Positions 32,742-40,994 of a stretch of 64,000 nucleotides of DNA are shown here, piece after piece (the first letter of the stretch is position 1; each line of letters starts with the position of its first letter). Below the pieces are notes generated by a model. That model ran no database searches. It was given only the letters and a program-made list of their open reading frames with translations, and was not told where the DNA came from. The DNA is from Oceanicaulis sp052055585 (GTDB lineage Bacteria > Pseudomonadota > Alphaproteobacteria > Caulobacterales > Maricaulaceae): NCBI RefSeq assembly GCF_052055585.1, contig NZ_CP170485.1, positions 1 to 64,000 of the forward strand. Direction: 5' to 3'. The position numbers were made by a program, and so were the translations under genes.

Positions 32742-32989
32742 GGCATGCCGCCCTGGAAGGCTTCGGTCTCGCCCGCGCTCACTTCGTAAAGCGTGACGGG
32801 GGCGCGGCAGCCGGGCTGGGCGCATTTGAGCGCGGTCTCCACCTCATCAAGATGGGCGTGGGCCAGCGCGCGGCGGGCCAGCAATTCCTGCACGGTGTAA
32901 TAGCGCGCCGCGCTGCAAGCGGTGCAGAAGGCTTCGAGCCGGGCATGCGGGTCGAGATCGTCAAGGCGCAGTTCGGTTTTCCAGGTCAT
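32738..32989 (-). CDS. Small zinc-ribbon-like protein linked to Y-family polymerase
   Basis: This 83-aa protein has four cysteines in two pairs, CTAC (about residue 22) and CAQPGC (about 56), separated by a helical stretch HAHLDEVETALK, consistent with a zinc finger. Its ATG at 32989 overlaps the polymerase stop as TGATG, so it is co-translated with the Y-family polymerase and is probably SOS-controlled with it. A GTG at 32992 is another possible start. I do not know its function. Confidence 0.8.
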   Translation of the reverse strand: MTWKTELRLDDLDPHARLEAFCTACSAARYYTVQELLARRALAHAHLDEVETALKCAQPGCRAPVTLYEVSAGETEAFQGGMP

Positions 32990-34236
32990 CACCAGAAGTC
33001 CTCGGCATAAGGAATGCGTGTGAAGGCGATCTTGCCGCCGGCATAGCCGCCGGGCGGCGGGGTCCAGACCCCTTGGGTCACCAGCGATTTGGCGTAGCGG
33101 CTGTTGATGGAGTCGATGGCGTCCTGAAGCGCATTGCGGCGGGCGCGATCCTCAGGCTTGTCGTCAATCAGCCAGTCGGTCTGGGTGACGCCTGGATCAT
33201 CCAGATCGCACAGATACATGCCCGCCCGCATGGGCCGCGCGCGCGGGTCCGCCCGCTGGGCGGCGGCCCACAGCGTATCCAGCGCTTTCAGGCAATCGCG
33301 ATCGGTGCGGGCGCTGTGCAGGGGCAATTCCCCGCTCCACCCGCCCTCGATATGACGCAGCCACAGACCCATCCGCCCGGCGGTGCGGCCATCACGGCGC
33401 ATGCGGCGGGCGGCTTTTACGGTCAGAAGCCGGGCGCAGTCATAGGCGCTGGGCCAGCTGCGATGGCTGGGCGGCAGGACGCGGCCATGGCCGTACATGC
33501 GCCGCTTGGCGGGTTCGGCATGGACCGCATAGCCGTGCAGGGCGTACCAGAAGCGCTCGCCTCCCACATTGCGCCACAGGGCGCGCATTTGCTTGGGCTG
33601 CATGGCCCACAGCGCCTTCATGTCCGCCACACCGGCCTTCAGCAGGCGCTTGCGCATGGAGGAGCCAATGCCCGGCGCTTCATCAAGGGGACGTTTGAGC
33701 AAGGGGCCGGGCAGATCCTCGGGCCGCCAGATGGTCAGCCCGTCGGGCTTTCCCAGCTTGCAGGCCATCTTGGCGAGGAAGCGATTGGGCGCCATGCCGA
33801 TCGAGCAAGTGACAACGCCGTCCGTCTGGGCGGCGATGCGCGCCTTGATGGCTTTGGAGACGCCTTCAGGATCGGCGATGGCGCGGCCGTCGAGGGGACA
33901 GGTCAGCTCGTCAATGGATTTGACCGCGCCAATGGGCAGCACGGCCCTAATCTCGGCGATCATCAGGGCGTGCATGCGGCGATAAAGATCGGGCTTCTGA
34001 TCCACCAGGATCATGTCGGGCACCGCCTCGCGGGCCTCGCGCACGGTCATCACCGAGCTTGCGCCCTTCGCCTTGGCTTCTTTCGAGGCGGCGATGATGC
34101 AGGTATTGCGCGCGCCCTGCATGGGGATCACCCCGACCGGGCGGCCCCGCAGGCGTGGATCGGCGTATTGCTCGACGCTTGCAAAGAAGCTGTCAAAGTC
34201 GAGATAGAGCTGCTCGATGGTCTCTGGCTTGCGCAT
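32989..34236 (-). CDS. Y-family DNA polymerase (DinB/ImuB-related)
   Basis: This 415-aa translesion polymerase-like protein has the N-terminal LYLDFDSFFASVEQ (catalytic Asp pair) and the second metal-site motif SIDELTCPLD with both acids. CSIGMAPNRFLAKMACKLGKPDG follows in the palm/thumb. It therefore appears catalytically competent, unlike some ImuB proteins. The rest of the little-finger domain is basic (RRMYGHGRVLPPS). An exact SOS box GAAC-N7-GAAC sits 32 bp upstream. It overlaps the small zinc-ribbon gene. Gene naming in the family is inconsistent, so no symbol is given. Confidence 0.88.
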   Translation of the reverse strand: MRKPETIEQLYLDFDSFFASVEQYADPRLRGRPVGVIPMQGARNTCIIAASKEAKAKGASSVMTVREAREAVPDMILVDQKPDLYRRMHALMIAEIRAVLPIGAVKSIDELTCPLDGRAIADPEGVSKAIKARIAAQTDGVVTCSIGMAPNRFLAKMACKLGKPDGLTIWRPEDLPGPLLKRPLDEAPGIGSSMRKRLLKAGVADMKALWAMQPKQMRALWRNVGGERFWYALHGYAVHAEPAKRRMYGHGRVLPPSHRSWPSAYDCARLLTVKAARRMRRDGRTAGRMGLWLRHIEGGWSGELPLHSARTDRDCLKALDTLWAAAQRADPRARPMRAGMYLCDLDDPGVTQTDWLIDDKPEDRARRNALQDAIDSINSRYAKSLVTQGVWTPPPGGYAGGKIAFTRIPYAEDFW

Positions 34237-34268
34237 GATCTTTGTTCCGCAGGCGGCTGTCCGCTACA

Positions 34269-34283
34269 GAACAAAAATAGAAC
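34269..34283. promoter_or_regulatory. LexA (SOS) box upstream of the Y-family polymerase
   Basis: GAAC-N7-GAAC (spacer AAAAATA) is an exact match to the alphaproteobacterial LexA consensus in reverse orientation. It lies 32 bp from the polymerase start, in the gap after rpsP. Confidence 0.8.
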
Positions 34284-34343
34284 AAATGCGTTCACCGGGA
34301 AAGCGGGAAGAGTCAGATCGGGGGCTGAATCCCTGACCCGAGA

Positions 34344-34378
34344 TGTGAAAAACCCCGCCGCATTTCCACGGCGGGGTT
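34344..34378 (-). terminator. Intrinsic terminator after rpsP
   Basis: On the minus strand a 10-bp stem (34378-34369 with 34360-34351) with a short loop is followed by TTT. It lies 26 bp after the rpsP stop, so the polymerase cassette downstream is transcriptionally separated from ffh-rpsP. Confidence 0.8.
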
Positions 34379-34403
34379 GATCAAACAGCTGAGACAGAAG
34401 GTC

Positions 34404-34832
34404 TTATTCAGACGCTTCTTCAGCAGCAGCCTCTTCGGCCGGGGCTTCTTCTTCAGCCGGAGCCGCAGCGGCTTCCGCTTCAGCAGCCTTCTTGGCTTCT
34501 TCTTTTTCGGCGCGTTCAGCAGCGCGCTCTTTGGCTTTCTCGCCCGGCTCGCCCTTTTTCGGGTTGTTGCCGTGGGTCCATTCGTAGACGCCAGCGTCTT
34601 TCAGGAAGCGCGCGACGCGGTCAGACGGCTGGGCGCCTTTCTTGATCCACTCGGCGGCTTTCTCGGTGTCCACGGCGATGCGGTTCTCGTGGTCTTTGGG
34701 CAGCATCGGGTTGTAGTGACCGATTTTCTCGATGAAGCGGCCATCGCGCGGCATGCGGGAATCGGTGACGACGATGCGGTAGTACGGACGCTTCTTGGCG
34801 CCGCCGCGGGCGAGACGAATTTTAACAGACAT
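34404..34832 (-). CDS. rpsP: 30S ribosomal protein S16
   Basis: This 142-aa small-subunit protein has the conserved core MSVKIRLARGGAKKRPYYRIV and DGRFIEKIGHYNPMLP. The core, about 80 residues, is followed by a long Lys/Glu then Ala/Glu-rich tail (about 90-142), much longer than in E. coli (82 aa) but common in Alphaproteobacteria. It follows ffh by 18 bp and is ended by a terminator, then the Y-family polymerase region follows, where rimM would be expected. Confidence 0.96.
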   Translation of the reverse strand: MSVKIRLARGGAKKRPYYRIVVTDSRMPRDGRFIEKIGHYNPMLPKDHENRIAVDTEKAAEWIKKGAQPSDRVARFLKDAGVYEWTHGNNPKKGEPGEKAKERAAERAEKEEAKKAAEAEAAAAPAEEEAPAEEAAAEEASE

Positions 34833-34850
34833 GGTTGTGGTCCTTTAAGG

Positions 34851-36398
34851 TCATTTTTTCTTCGAGAGGCCGAGCGGTAGGCCATCCGGCCCCAGGGGTC
34901 CGCCAATGCCTGGCAGTCCCTGTTTGCCTGGGCCGCCCAGCCCCGGCAGGTCTGCGCCCTTGGGCGCGTGTCCTTTGAGAAGATCGGACGCCGCGTCGCC
35001 GAGACCCGGAGGCATGCCGCCTCCCATGCCCGGCATTCCGCCGCCCATACCAGCCATTCCGGGCATGCCGGGGAAACCCCCTTTTTTGCCCTTCTTGCCC
35101 ATCTTCTTCATCATGTCCGCCATCTGGCGGTGCATTTTCAAAAGCTTGTTCACTTCCGGCACTTCAACGCCCGAGCCGAGCGCGATACGGCGCTTGCGGC
35201 TGGCCTTGAGTAGATCCGGTTTGGCGCGCTCTTCGCGGGTCATCGACAGGATGATCGCTTCCTGACGCTTGAGCATCTTGTCGTCAAAGCCGGCATTGGC
35301 CATCTGGGCCTTCGCCGCCTTGTTCATGCCCGGCAGGAAGCCCATCAGCCCCGCAACGCCGCCCATTTTCTGAAGCTGGCGCAGCTGGTCGGCCATGTCG
35401 TCGAGATCGAACTTGCCCTTGGCCATTTTCTTGGCGAGGCGTTCGGCTTTCTCGTGATCGACCTCGGCGGCGGCTTTTTCCACCAGCGAGACGATATCGC
35501 CGCGCCCCAGAATGCGGCCTGCAAGGCGCTTGGCGTCAAAGGCGTCAAGGCCATCAACCTTTTCAGAGACGCCCAGGAACTTGATCGGCAGGCCCGTGAC
35601 CCAGCGCATGGACAGCGCGGCGCCGCCGCGGCCATCGCCATCCATCCGGGTCAGCACAAGGCCGGTCAGCTTCAGACGCTCGTCAAAGCGTTTGGCGGTC
35701 TCCACCGCGTCCTGACCGGTCAGGCTGTCGGCCACCAGAAGGGTTTCGCGCGGCCGCGCCACTTCGGCGATCCTGGCGGCTTCGCCCATCATCTCTTCAT
35801 CGATGGACGTGCGGCCCGCGGTATCCAGGATCACCACGTCATAGCCCTGAAGGCGACCCGCGCTCATGGCGCGCTTGGCGATCTCGACGGCGGACTGGCC
35901 CGCCACGATCGGCAGGCAGGCGACGCCGGCCTTCTCGGCCATCTGCGCCAATTGCTCCATCGCCGCCGGACGGCGGGTGTCGAGCGAGGCGACGAGGACT
36001 TTCTTCTTCTCGCGCTCGGAAATGCGCTTGGCGAGCTTGGCGGTGGTGGTGGTCTTGCCCGAACCCTGAAGACCCGCCATCAGGATCGCCACAGGCGGTT
36101 CGCCGGTAAGGTTGAGCCCTTCGGGTTCGCCTTCGCCGCCCAGCAGCTCCACAAGACCGTCATGGACGATCTTGATGACCTGCTGGCCGGGGCTGACCGA
36201 GCGGATGACCTCTTCACCAATCGCCTTGTCGCGGACCTTGGTGGTGAAGTCCTTCACCGCCGGCAGGGCGACGTCGGCCTCCAGAAGCGCCACGCGGATC
36301 TCGCGCAGCGCGGCGTCCACATCCTTTTCCGAGAGCGCGCCGCGCCCGGTCAGGCTGTCAAAGACGCCGGAAAGCCGTTCTGAAAGTGAGTCGAACAT
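34851..36398 (-). CDS. ffh: Signal recognition particle protein Ffh
   Basis: This 515-aa GTPase targets nascent membrane proteins to the translocon through the signal recognition particle. The N/G domains show GLQGSGKTTTTAKLA (about residue 107), DTRRPAA, DTAGR and TRMDGDGRGGAA. The methionine-rich M domain begins near 330. The C-terminus (about 440-515) is extended by a Gly/Met/Pro-rich tail with MPGM and GMGGGMP repeats, longer than in E. coli. It is divergent from gshB and leads the ffh-rpsP unit. Confidence 0.95.
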   Translation of the reverse strand: MFDSLSERLSGVFDSLTGRGALSEKDVDAALREIRVALLEADVALPAVKDFTTKVRDKAIGEEVIRSVSPGQQVIKIVHDGLVELLGGEGEPEGLNLTGEPPVAILMAGLQGSGKTTTTAKLAKRISEREKKKVLVASLDTRRPAAMEQLAQMAEKAGVACLPIVAGQSAVEIAKRAMSAGRLQGYDVVILDTAGRTSIDEEMMGEAARIAEVARPRETLLVADSLTGQDAVETAKRFDERLKLTGLVLTRMDGDGRGGAALSMRWVTGLPIKFLGVSEKVDGLDAFDAKRLAGRILGRGDIVSLVEKAAAEVDHEKAERLAKKMAKGKFDLDDMADQLRQLQKMGGVAGLMGFLPGMNKAAKAQMANAGFDDKMLKRQEAIILSMTREERAKPDLLKASRKRRIALGSGVEVPEVNKLLKMHRQMADMMKKMGKKGKKGGFPGMPGMAGMGGGMPGMGGGMPPGLGDAASDLLKGHAPKGADLPGLGGPGKQGLPGIGGPLGPDGLPLGLSKKK

Positions 36399-36716
36399 GT
36401 GTTCGCCTGCCCTGGTCCGCTTCTGGTCACACCCAAGAAGGTGTGTGTGAAACGCGCACGCCGCAACCGCCCCACTGGACGAGCCTTCGTCGAGCGGGGG
36501 ACCTCGCCCGCCTCCAAGCGTTCACTCCTGATCAATGCAGGACGCCGTGTGCGGGTAAGGCAAGCGGAGAGACGCTTGCGTGAAGCGTGGGCGTTTACGC
36601 GGGGGGCGGGGAAGAGTCAAGGGAAAGCGGGATTGTGGGGTTTGCTGACTTCCATTCTCTCCATCCATCCCCTACCTGTCAGCGCAATGATCCCGCCTCT
36701 GCCCGAAAGGCCTGCC
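36399..36716. other. Divergent intergenic region between ffh and gshB
   Basis: This 318-bp gap holds the promoters of both divergent genes. A hairpin with 7-bp arms (36560-36566 with 36573-36579) is visible. An in-frame extension upstream of gshB from 36399 is open, but it is basic and poorly family-like, so it is not taken as coding. Confidence 0.5.
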
Positions 36717-37661
36717 ATGCTGACGATCGCTTTCCAGATGGACCCCATCACCCAAGTCAATGTCAACGCGGACTCCACCTTTGACATTGCGCTGGAAGCC
36801 TTTGGGCGCGGCCATGAGATCTGGGTGTATGAACCCAAACATCTGAGCCTTGAGAACGGCAAGGTCCGCGCGACGGCGCAACGGGTCACCGCCATGCAGC
36901 GGGTGCAGGGCGAGCATGTGACCCTGAGCGCGCCTGAAGTGCTGGACCTGCACACGGTGGATGCGGTCTTCCTGCGTCAGGACCCGCCCTTTGACATGAG
37001 CTATATCACCACCACCCACATTCTTGAGCATCTGATGCCCGAAGTGCTGGTGGTTAATGATCCGCGCCATGTGCGCGATACGCCCGAAAAACTGTTCGTG
37101 ACGACGTTTGAAGGCGTGATGCCGCCCACCCTGATCACCAGCTCTGAAGACGAAATTCGCGACTTCTTCGAGCGCCATGGCCGGGACATCATCGTCAAAC
37201 CGCTGTTCGGCAATGGCGGGGCGGGCGTGTTCCGCATCCGCGATACGGCGGAAAACATCGCCTCGCTGGTGGAGCTGTTCGGTCAGACCAGCCGTGATCC
37301 GCTGATGGCCCAAGCCTTCGTTCCGGACGTTCGCAATGGCGACAAGCGCGTGATCCTGGTGGATGGCGAGCCGGTGGGCGCGATCAACCGCGTGCCGGCC
37401 GAGGGCGAAGTGCGCGCCAACATGCATGTGGGCGGCAAGGCGGTGCAGTCTGACCTGACCGAGCGCGATCTCGAGATTTGTCGCATTATCGGGCCGGAGC
37501 TCAAGCGTCGCGGCCTCGTCTTTGTGGGCATTGACGTGATTGGCGATTACCTGACCGAGATCAACGTCACCTCCCCCACCGGCATTCAGGAATTGCGCCG
37601 CTTCTCCGGCGTCGATGTGTCGGCTCTGCTGATCGACTGGGTGGAAGCCCAGCGGGGGTAG
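36717..37661 (+). CDS. gshB: Glutathione synthetase
   Basis: This 314-aa ATP-grasp enzyme makes glutathione from gamma-glutamylcysteine and glycine. Typical segments are MLTIAFQMDPITQVNVNADS at the N-terminus, FLRQDPPFDMSYI, IIVKPLFGNGGAGVF (ATP loop near residue 163) and DVIGDYLTEINVTSPTGIQE at the C-terminus. ATG 36717 follows GAAAGG at 7 bp and gives the usual length; a 36687 start is less likely. A gene with a possible GGCT-like motif starts 7 bp after the stop. Confidence 0.96.
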   Translation: MLTIAFQMDPITQVNVNADSTFDIALEAFGRGHEIWVYEPKHLSLENGKVRATAQRVTAMQRVQGEHVTLSAPEVLDLHTVDAVFLRQDPPFDMSYITTTHILEHLMPEVLVVNDPRHVRDTPEKLFVTTFEGVMPPTLITSSEDEIRDFFERHGRDIIVKPLFGNGGAGVFRIRDTAENIASLVELFGQTSRDPLMAQAFVPDVRNGDKRVILVDGEPVGAINRVPAEGEVRANMHVGGKAVQSDLTERDLEICRIIGPELKRRGLVFVGIDVIGDYLTEINVTSPTGIQELRRFSGVDVSALLIDWVEAQRG

Positions 37662-37668
37662 GCGCATC

Positions 37669-38421
37669 ATGATCGATACCGACACCCTGCATCTGCAATG
37701 GGCGCTGAGCTATCCCTTCCCGCGTCCGCAAACACCCTTCATCTTTCTCGATGGCGCGACCTGGCCCCTGATGCAGACGAGCGGCGGGTTTGGCGACTGG
37801 ATCATTGATCACGCCAAGGGGCCGATGCGGATGGCCGATGCGCTGGGCGAACAGCGACTGTCAGAATTTGAACGCGGCGCCTATCACGCCGTGGCGGCGG
37901 TGGGTTCGAACGCCGCGCCCGCTCAATTGCGCCGCAAGTTTCGCGATCATCTTGATGACGTCGCCATTCCGGTGATCCAGATCAACGTGCCTGACCATGT
38001 GGTCGCCTATGCCAACCGCATTGCGGTCTATGGCTCGATCCCGGCGACGCTGGTGGAGCGCCCCGGCGGTTCGGTCCGGGTCTGGGCCACGCTTCTGACC
38101 GCGCGTGATTACGCCATCATGAATGGCACCGAAGATCGTGGCGAGATTTATGACGGCGTGCCGATCAGCCCGATCCATGTGCCCGAAGCGATCGAGAACC
38201 CGTTTGAAGCCTATGCCTGCCTGACGGGCTCGCTCCCCCTGCGTGTCTCCGCTTTCCCCTCAGAGGGCTGTGGCTGGCCCGTGGGCGGCCAGTGGGAAGC
38301 GCAATCAGCCGCCATCCGTGCGCTGGGCCTTGATCTGTCGGTGGATCATTTCGTTCTGGAAAACACCGCTGATCCCGAGCTGCGGCTGACAAGAGATCTG
38401 GCGCTGTCGAAGGTGCGGTAG
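37669..38421 (+). CDS. Unknown protein, possibly GGCT-like, downstream of gshB
   Basis: This 250-aa cytosolic protein has a block AVAAVGSNAAPAQLRRKF (about residues 75-92) reminiscent of the (Y)GSN motif and helix of gamma-glutamylcyclotransferase-fold proteins. GSVRVWATLL and RGEIYDGVPISP follow. The adjacency to gshB (7-bp gap, same strand) would fit glutathione breakdown or sensing. This assignment is inference from one short motif; otherwise no family is recognised. The gene is almost certainly real, given operon spacing and composition. Confidence 0.65.
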   Translation: MIDTDTLHLQWALSYPFPRPQTPFIFLDGATWPLMQTSGGFGDWIIDHAKGPMRMADALGEQRLSEFERGAYHAVAAVGSNAAPAQLRRKFRDHLDDVAIPVIQINVPDHVVAYANRIAVYGSIPATLVERPGGSVRVWATLLTARDYAIMNGTEDRGEIYDGVPISPIHVPEAIENPFEAYACLTGSLPLRVSAFPSEGCGWPVGGQWEAQSAAIRALGLDLSVDHFVLENTADPELRLTRDLALSKVR

Positions 38422-38487
38422 AAAAGCGGCTTGCGGGGCGTCGCGAGCTGTCGTCATGCTCTCCCGGCTAAAGATCAGGAGGGGATC

Positions 38488-38640
38488 ATGAAGTACGGGC
38501 TGACATTTCTCGCAGGGGTGATTGTCGGGGCGGCGCTGGTGATTGCGGCGGGCCTGTTCATGGGCCGCCAGATCGCCGTGACGCCGGAGCTTCCGGGCGC
38601 GAGCCTGACCGAAGACGACGCGCCGTCAGACAACGGATAA
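38488..38640 (+). CDS. Small single-pass membrane protein
   Basis: This 50-aa protein has one hydrophobic segment (about residues 4-22, with VIVGAALVIAAG) and an acidic C-terminal tail ending SLTEDDAPSDNG. AGGAGGGG precedes ATG 38488 at good spacing, which supports translation and rejects the earlier in-frame start. It is followed directly by the second copy of the two-hairpin repeat. Function is unknown. Confidence 0.6.
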   Translation: MKYGLTFLAGVIVGAALVIAAGLFMGRQIAVTPELPGASLTEDDAPSDNG

Positions 38641-38656
38641 GTCACTTCCTCAACGT

Positions 38657-38760
38657 GAAACCCCGGCCAAGCGCAGCGCCGAGCCGGGGTCTCTATCAGG
38701 ATAGAGCGCTTAAGCGGAGGGAGGTCCCGGGTCTTCGCTGACGCTCGCCCGGGATTTCAG
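38657..38760 (-). repeat. Two-hairpin interspersed repeat, copy 2
   Basis: This ~104-bp element is nearly identical in reverse complement to the copy at 31086-31190. Its hairpins are CCCCGGC/GCCGGGG (38661-38667 with 38683-38689) and TCCCGGG/CCCGGGA (38725-38731 with 38748-38754). It lies between the small membrane gene and the asd stop codon. Confidence 0.8.
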
Positions 38761-38762
38761 CC

Positions 38763-39788
38763 CTATTTCTTCAGCCAGCCCTTGTTGACCACCACTTCGG
38801 CGATCTGGACGGCGTTGAGGGCTGCGCCCTTGCGCAGATTGTCCGACACGATCCACATGGCGAGGCCGTTCTCGACGGTGGGGTCGTTGCGGATGCGGCT
38901 GACGAAGGTGGCGAATTCACCGACGCTTTCCACCGGGGTGACGAATTGCGGTTCGTCCTCGTCGGCGCGGTCGATCACCATCAGGCCCGGCGCTTCGCGC
39001 AGCAGGTTGCGGGCATCCTCGGCGGAGAGTTCCTTTTCGAGCTCCAGATGCGCGGCGACGCAATGGCCGACGAACACCGGCACGCGGGCGCAGGTGGCGA
39101 ACAGCTTGATCTTGGGGTCGAGGATTTTCTTGGTCTCGACCGTCATCTTCCACTCTTCCTTGGTGGAGCCATCCTCCATGAAGACGTCGATTTTCGGGAT
39201 GACGTTGAAGGCGATCTGCTTGGGGAAGACTTCCGGTTCGACCGGGTCGTTGACGTAGATCGCCTTGGTCTGGTTCCACAGCTCGTCCATCGCCTCGCGG
39301 CCGCCGCCGGAGGTGGACTGATAGGTCGAGCAATTGGCCCGGATGATCCCCGCCGCATCATGGATGGGTTTGAGCGCCACCACGGTCTGGATGGTGGAGC
39401 AATTGGGGTTGGCGATGATGTTCTTCTTCGGGCGTTCGTTGAGCGTGTCCGGGTTCACCTCGGGCACCACCAGCGGCACGTCCGGATCCATGCGCCAGGC
39501 GCTGGAATTGTCGATCACGAGCGCGCCGGCCTTGGCGATCCTGGGCGACATCTCGCGCGACACATCCCCGCCTGCGCTCATCAGCACGATGTCGACAGTG
39601 GAATAGTCAAACGTGTCCGCGTCCTTGATGGTCAGGGTCTTGTCGCCATAGGAGACTTCGCGGCCCACGGATTTGCGGCTGGCAAGCGCGTAGACGGTTT
39701 CGGCGGGGAAGAGGCGTTCCTCGAGGATGGTCAGCATTTCCTGACCGACAGCGCCCGTGGCGCCCAGAACGGCGACGTTGAGACCCAT
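38763..39788 (-). CDS. asd: Aspartate-semialdehyde dehydrogenase
   Basis: This 341-aa enzyme makes aspartate semialdehyde for lysine, threonine, methionine and diaminopimelate synthesis. The NADP loop is VAVLGATGAVGQEML near the N-terminus, the catalytic cysteine is in NPNCSTIQ (about residue 130), and GHCVAAHLELE matches the substrate/dimer region. ATG 39788 fits the family; the upstream extension is ignored. It is ended by a repeat element and separated from mdh by a terminator. Confidence 0.96.
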   Translation of the reverse strand: MGLNVAVLGATGAVGQEMLTILEERLFPAETVYALASRKSVGREVSYGDKTLTIKDADTFDYSTVDIVLMSAGGDVSREMSPRIAKAGALVIDNSSAWRMDPDVPLVVPEVNPDTLNERPKKNIIANPNCSTIQTVVALKPIHDAAGIIRANCSTYQSTSGGGREAMDELWNQTKAIYVNDPVEPEVFPKQIAFNVIPKIDVFMEDGSTKEEWKMTVETKKILDPKIKLFATCARVPVFVGHCVAAHLELEKELSAEDARNLLREAPGLMVIDRADEDEPQFVTPVESVGEFATFVSRIRNDPTVENGLAMWIVSDNLRKGAALNAVQIAEVVVNKGWLKK

Positions 39789-39841
39789 GGATCTCTCCTT
39801 CAGATGATATTGCTCTGCACAATGACGCAGGCTCAGACAAA

Positions 39842-39880
39842 GAAAAACCCCCGGGGCCGGTCTGGCCCCGGGGGTTTTCA
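39842..39880. terminator. Bidirectional-type terminator between mdh and asd
   Basis: A 15-bp perfect stem (39844-39858 with 39864-39878) with a GGTCT loop is flanked by A and T runs. Read on the minus strand it ends mdh transcription before the asd start. Confidence 0.85.
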
Positions 39881-39898
39881 CACCGGATCGACCAGACC

Positions 39899-40867
39899 TT
39901 AGGCCAGGCTGGGGTCAATCTTCTTGCACGCTTCCACAAGGCCTTTCACGGAATCAACCGAGTGGTCGAACATGTCCTGCTCGTCCTTGTTCAGGGTGAT
40001 TTCGACGACCTTCTCCACGCCGCCAGCGCCGATCTGCACCGGAACGCCCACATAGAGGTTGTCGACGCCGAACTGGCCGGTCAGGTGCGCGGCGCAGGGC
40101 AGGACGCGTTTCTTGTCATTGAGATAGGATTTGGCCATGGCGATGGCGCTTTCCGCCGGAGCGTAGAAGGCCGAGCCATTGCCCAGAAGGCCGACGATCT
40201 CGCCGCCGCCCTTGCGGGTGCGGTCCACGATGGCGTCGATTTTCTCGTCAGACGACCAGCCCATTTTCACCATGTCCGGCACCGGGATGCCGGCGACGGT
40301 GGAGTAACGGGTCAGCGGCACCATGGTGTCGCCATGGCCGCCCATCACGAAGGCGGTGACGTCTTCCACGGACACGTTGAATTCTTCAGCCAGGAACCAG
40401 CGGAAGCGCGCGGCGTCCAGGACGCCCGCCATGCCGACCACTTTGTTGTGGGGCAGGCCGGAGAATTCGCGCAGCGCCCAGACCATGGCGTCCAGCGGGT
40501 TGGTGATGCAGATCACGAAGGCGTTCGGGGCGTGCTTCTTGATGCCTTCGCCGACCGACTTCATGACCTTGAGGTTGATTTCCAGAAGGTCATCGCGAGA
40601 CATGCCCGGCTTGCGCGGCACGCCGGCGGTGACGATGCAGACATCCGCGCCCGCGATCGGGGTGTAGTCCTCGACCGAACCGCCGGTCAGGTGGCTGTCC
40701 TTGCCGAAGACGGGGCTCGCCTCGCACAGATCCAGCGCCTTGCCCTTGGCGGTGCCTTCATTGAGGTCCATCAGGACCACATCGCCCAGCTCTTCACGAG
40801 CTGCGATATGGGCCAGGGTGCCGCCGATCATGCCGGCGCCGATAAGGGCGATCTTTTTGCGAGCCAT
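39899..40867 (-). CDS. mdh: Malate dehydrogenase
   Basis: This 322-aa NAD-dependent enzyme interconverts malate and oxaloacetate in the TCA cycle; it is of the lactate-dehydrogenase-like (alphaproteobacterial) type. Features include IALIGAGMIGGTLAHIA at the N-terminus, the PRKPGMSRDDLL active-site loop, NPLDAMVW and GGHGDTMVPLTRYS (catalytic His). ATG 40867 follows GAGGAGT closely, giving the usual start MARKKIALIG. It is terminated before asd. Confidence 0.96.
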   Translation of the reverse strand: MARKKIALIGAGMIGGTLAHIAAREELGDVVLMDLNEGTAKGKALDLCEASPVFGKDSHLTGGSVEDYTPIAGADVCIVTAGVPRKPGMSRDDLLEINLKVMKSVGEGIKKHAPNAFVICITNPLDAMVWALREFSGLPHNKVVGMAGVLDAARFRWFLAEEFNVSVEDVTAFVMGGHGDTMVPLTRYSTVAGIPVPDMVKMGWSSDEKIDAIVDRTRKGGGEIVGLLGNGSAFYAPAESAIAMAKSYLNDKKRVLPCAAHLTGQFGVDNLYVGVPVQIGAGGVEKVVEITLNKDEQDMFDHSVDSVKGLVEACKKIDPSLA

Positions 40868-40994
40868 GGAATTACTCCTCAAGCCTTACGAGGGGATGCG
40901 CCTTTGATGCAGGCGCGAAGACAGGTGAGCCTGATCTACTCCCCTCGGCGCGGAAGTGCAATGCGCCGAAGGGAGAAGACCGCTCACAGGCCTG

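Noticed and set aside
33073..34380. Long plus-strand frame opposite the Y-family polymerase
   Set aside because: Its sense partner has clear polymerase motifs; the antisense product is His/Gln/Arg-rich with no recognisable domain.
36399..36716. Upstream extension of gshB
   Set aside because: The extra 106 residues are basic and unlike glutathione synthetases; the ATG at 36717 has a good ribosome-binding site and gives normal length.
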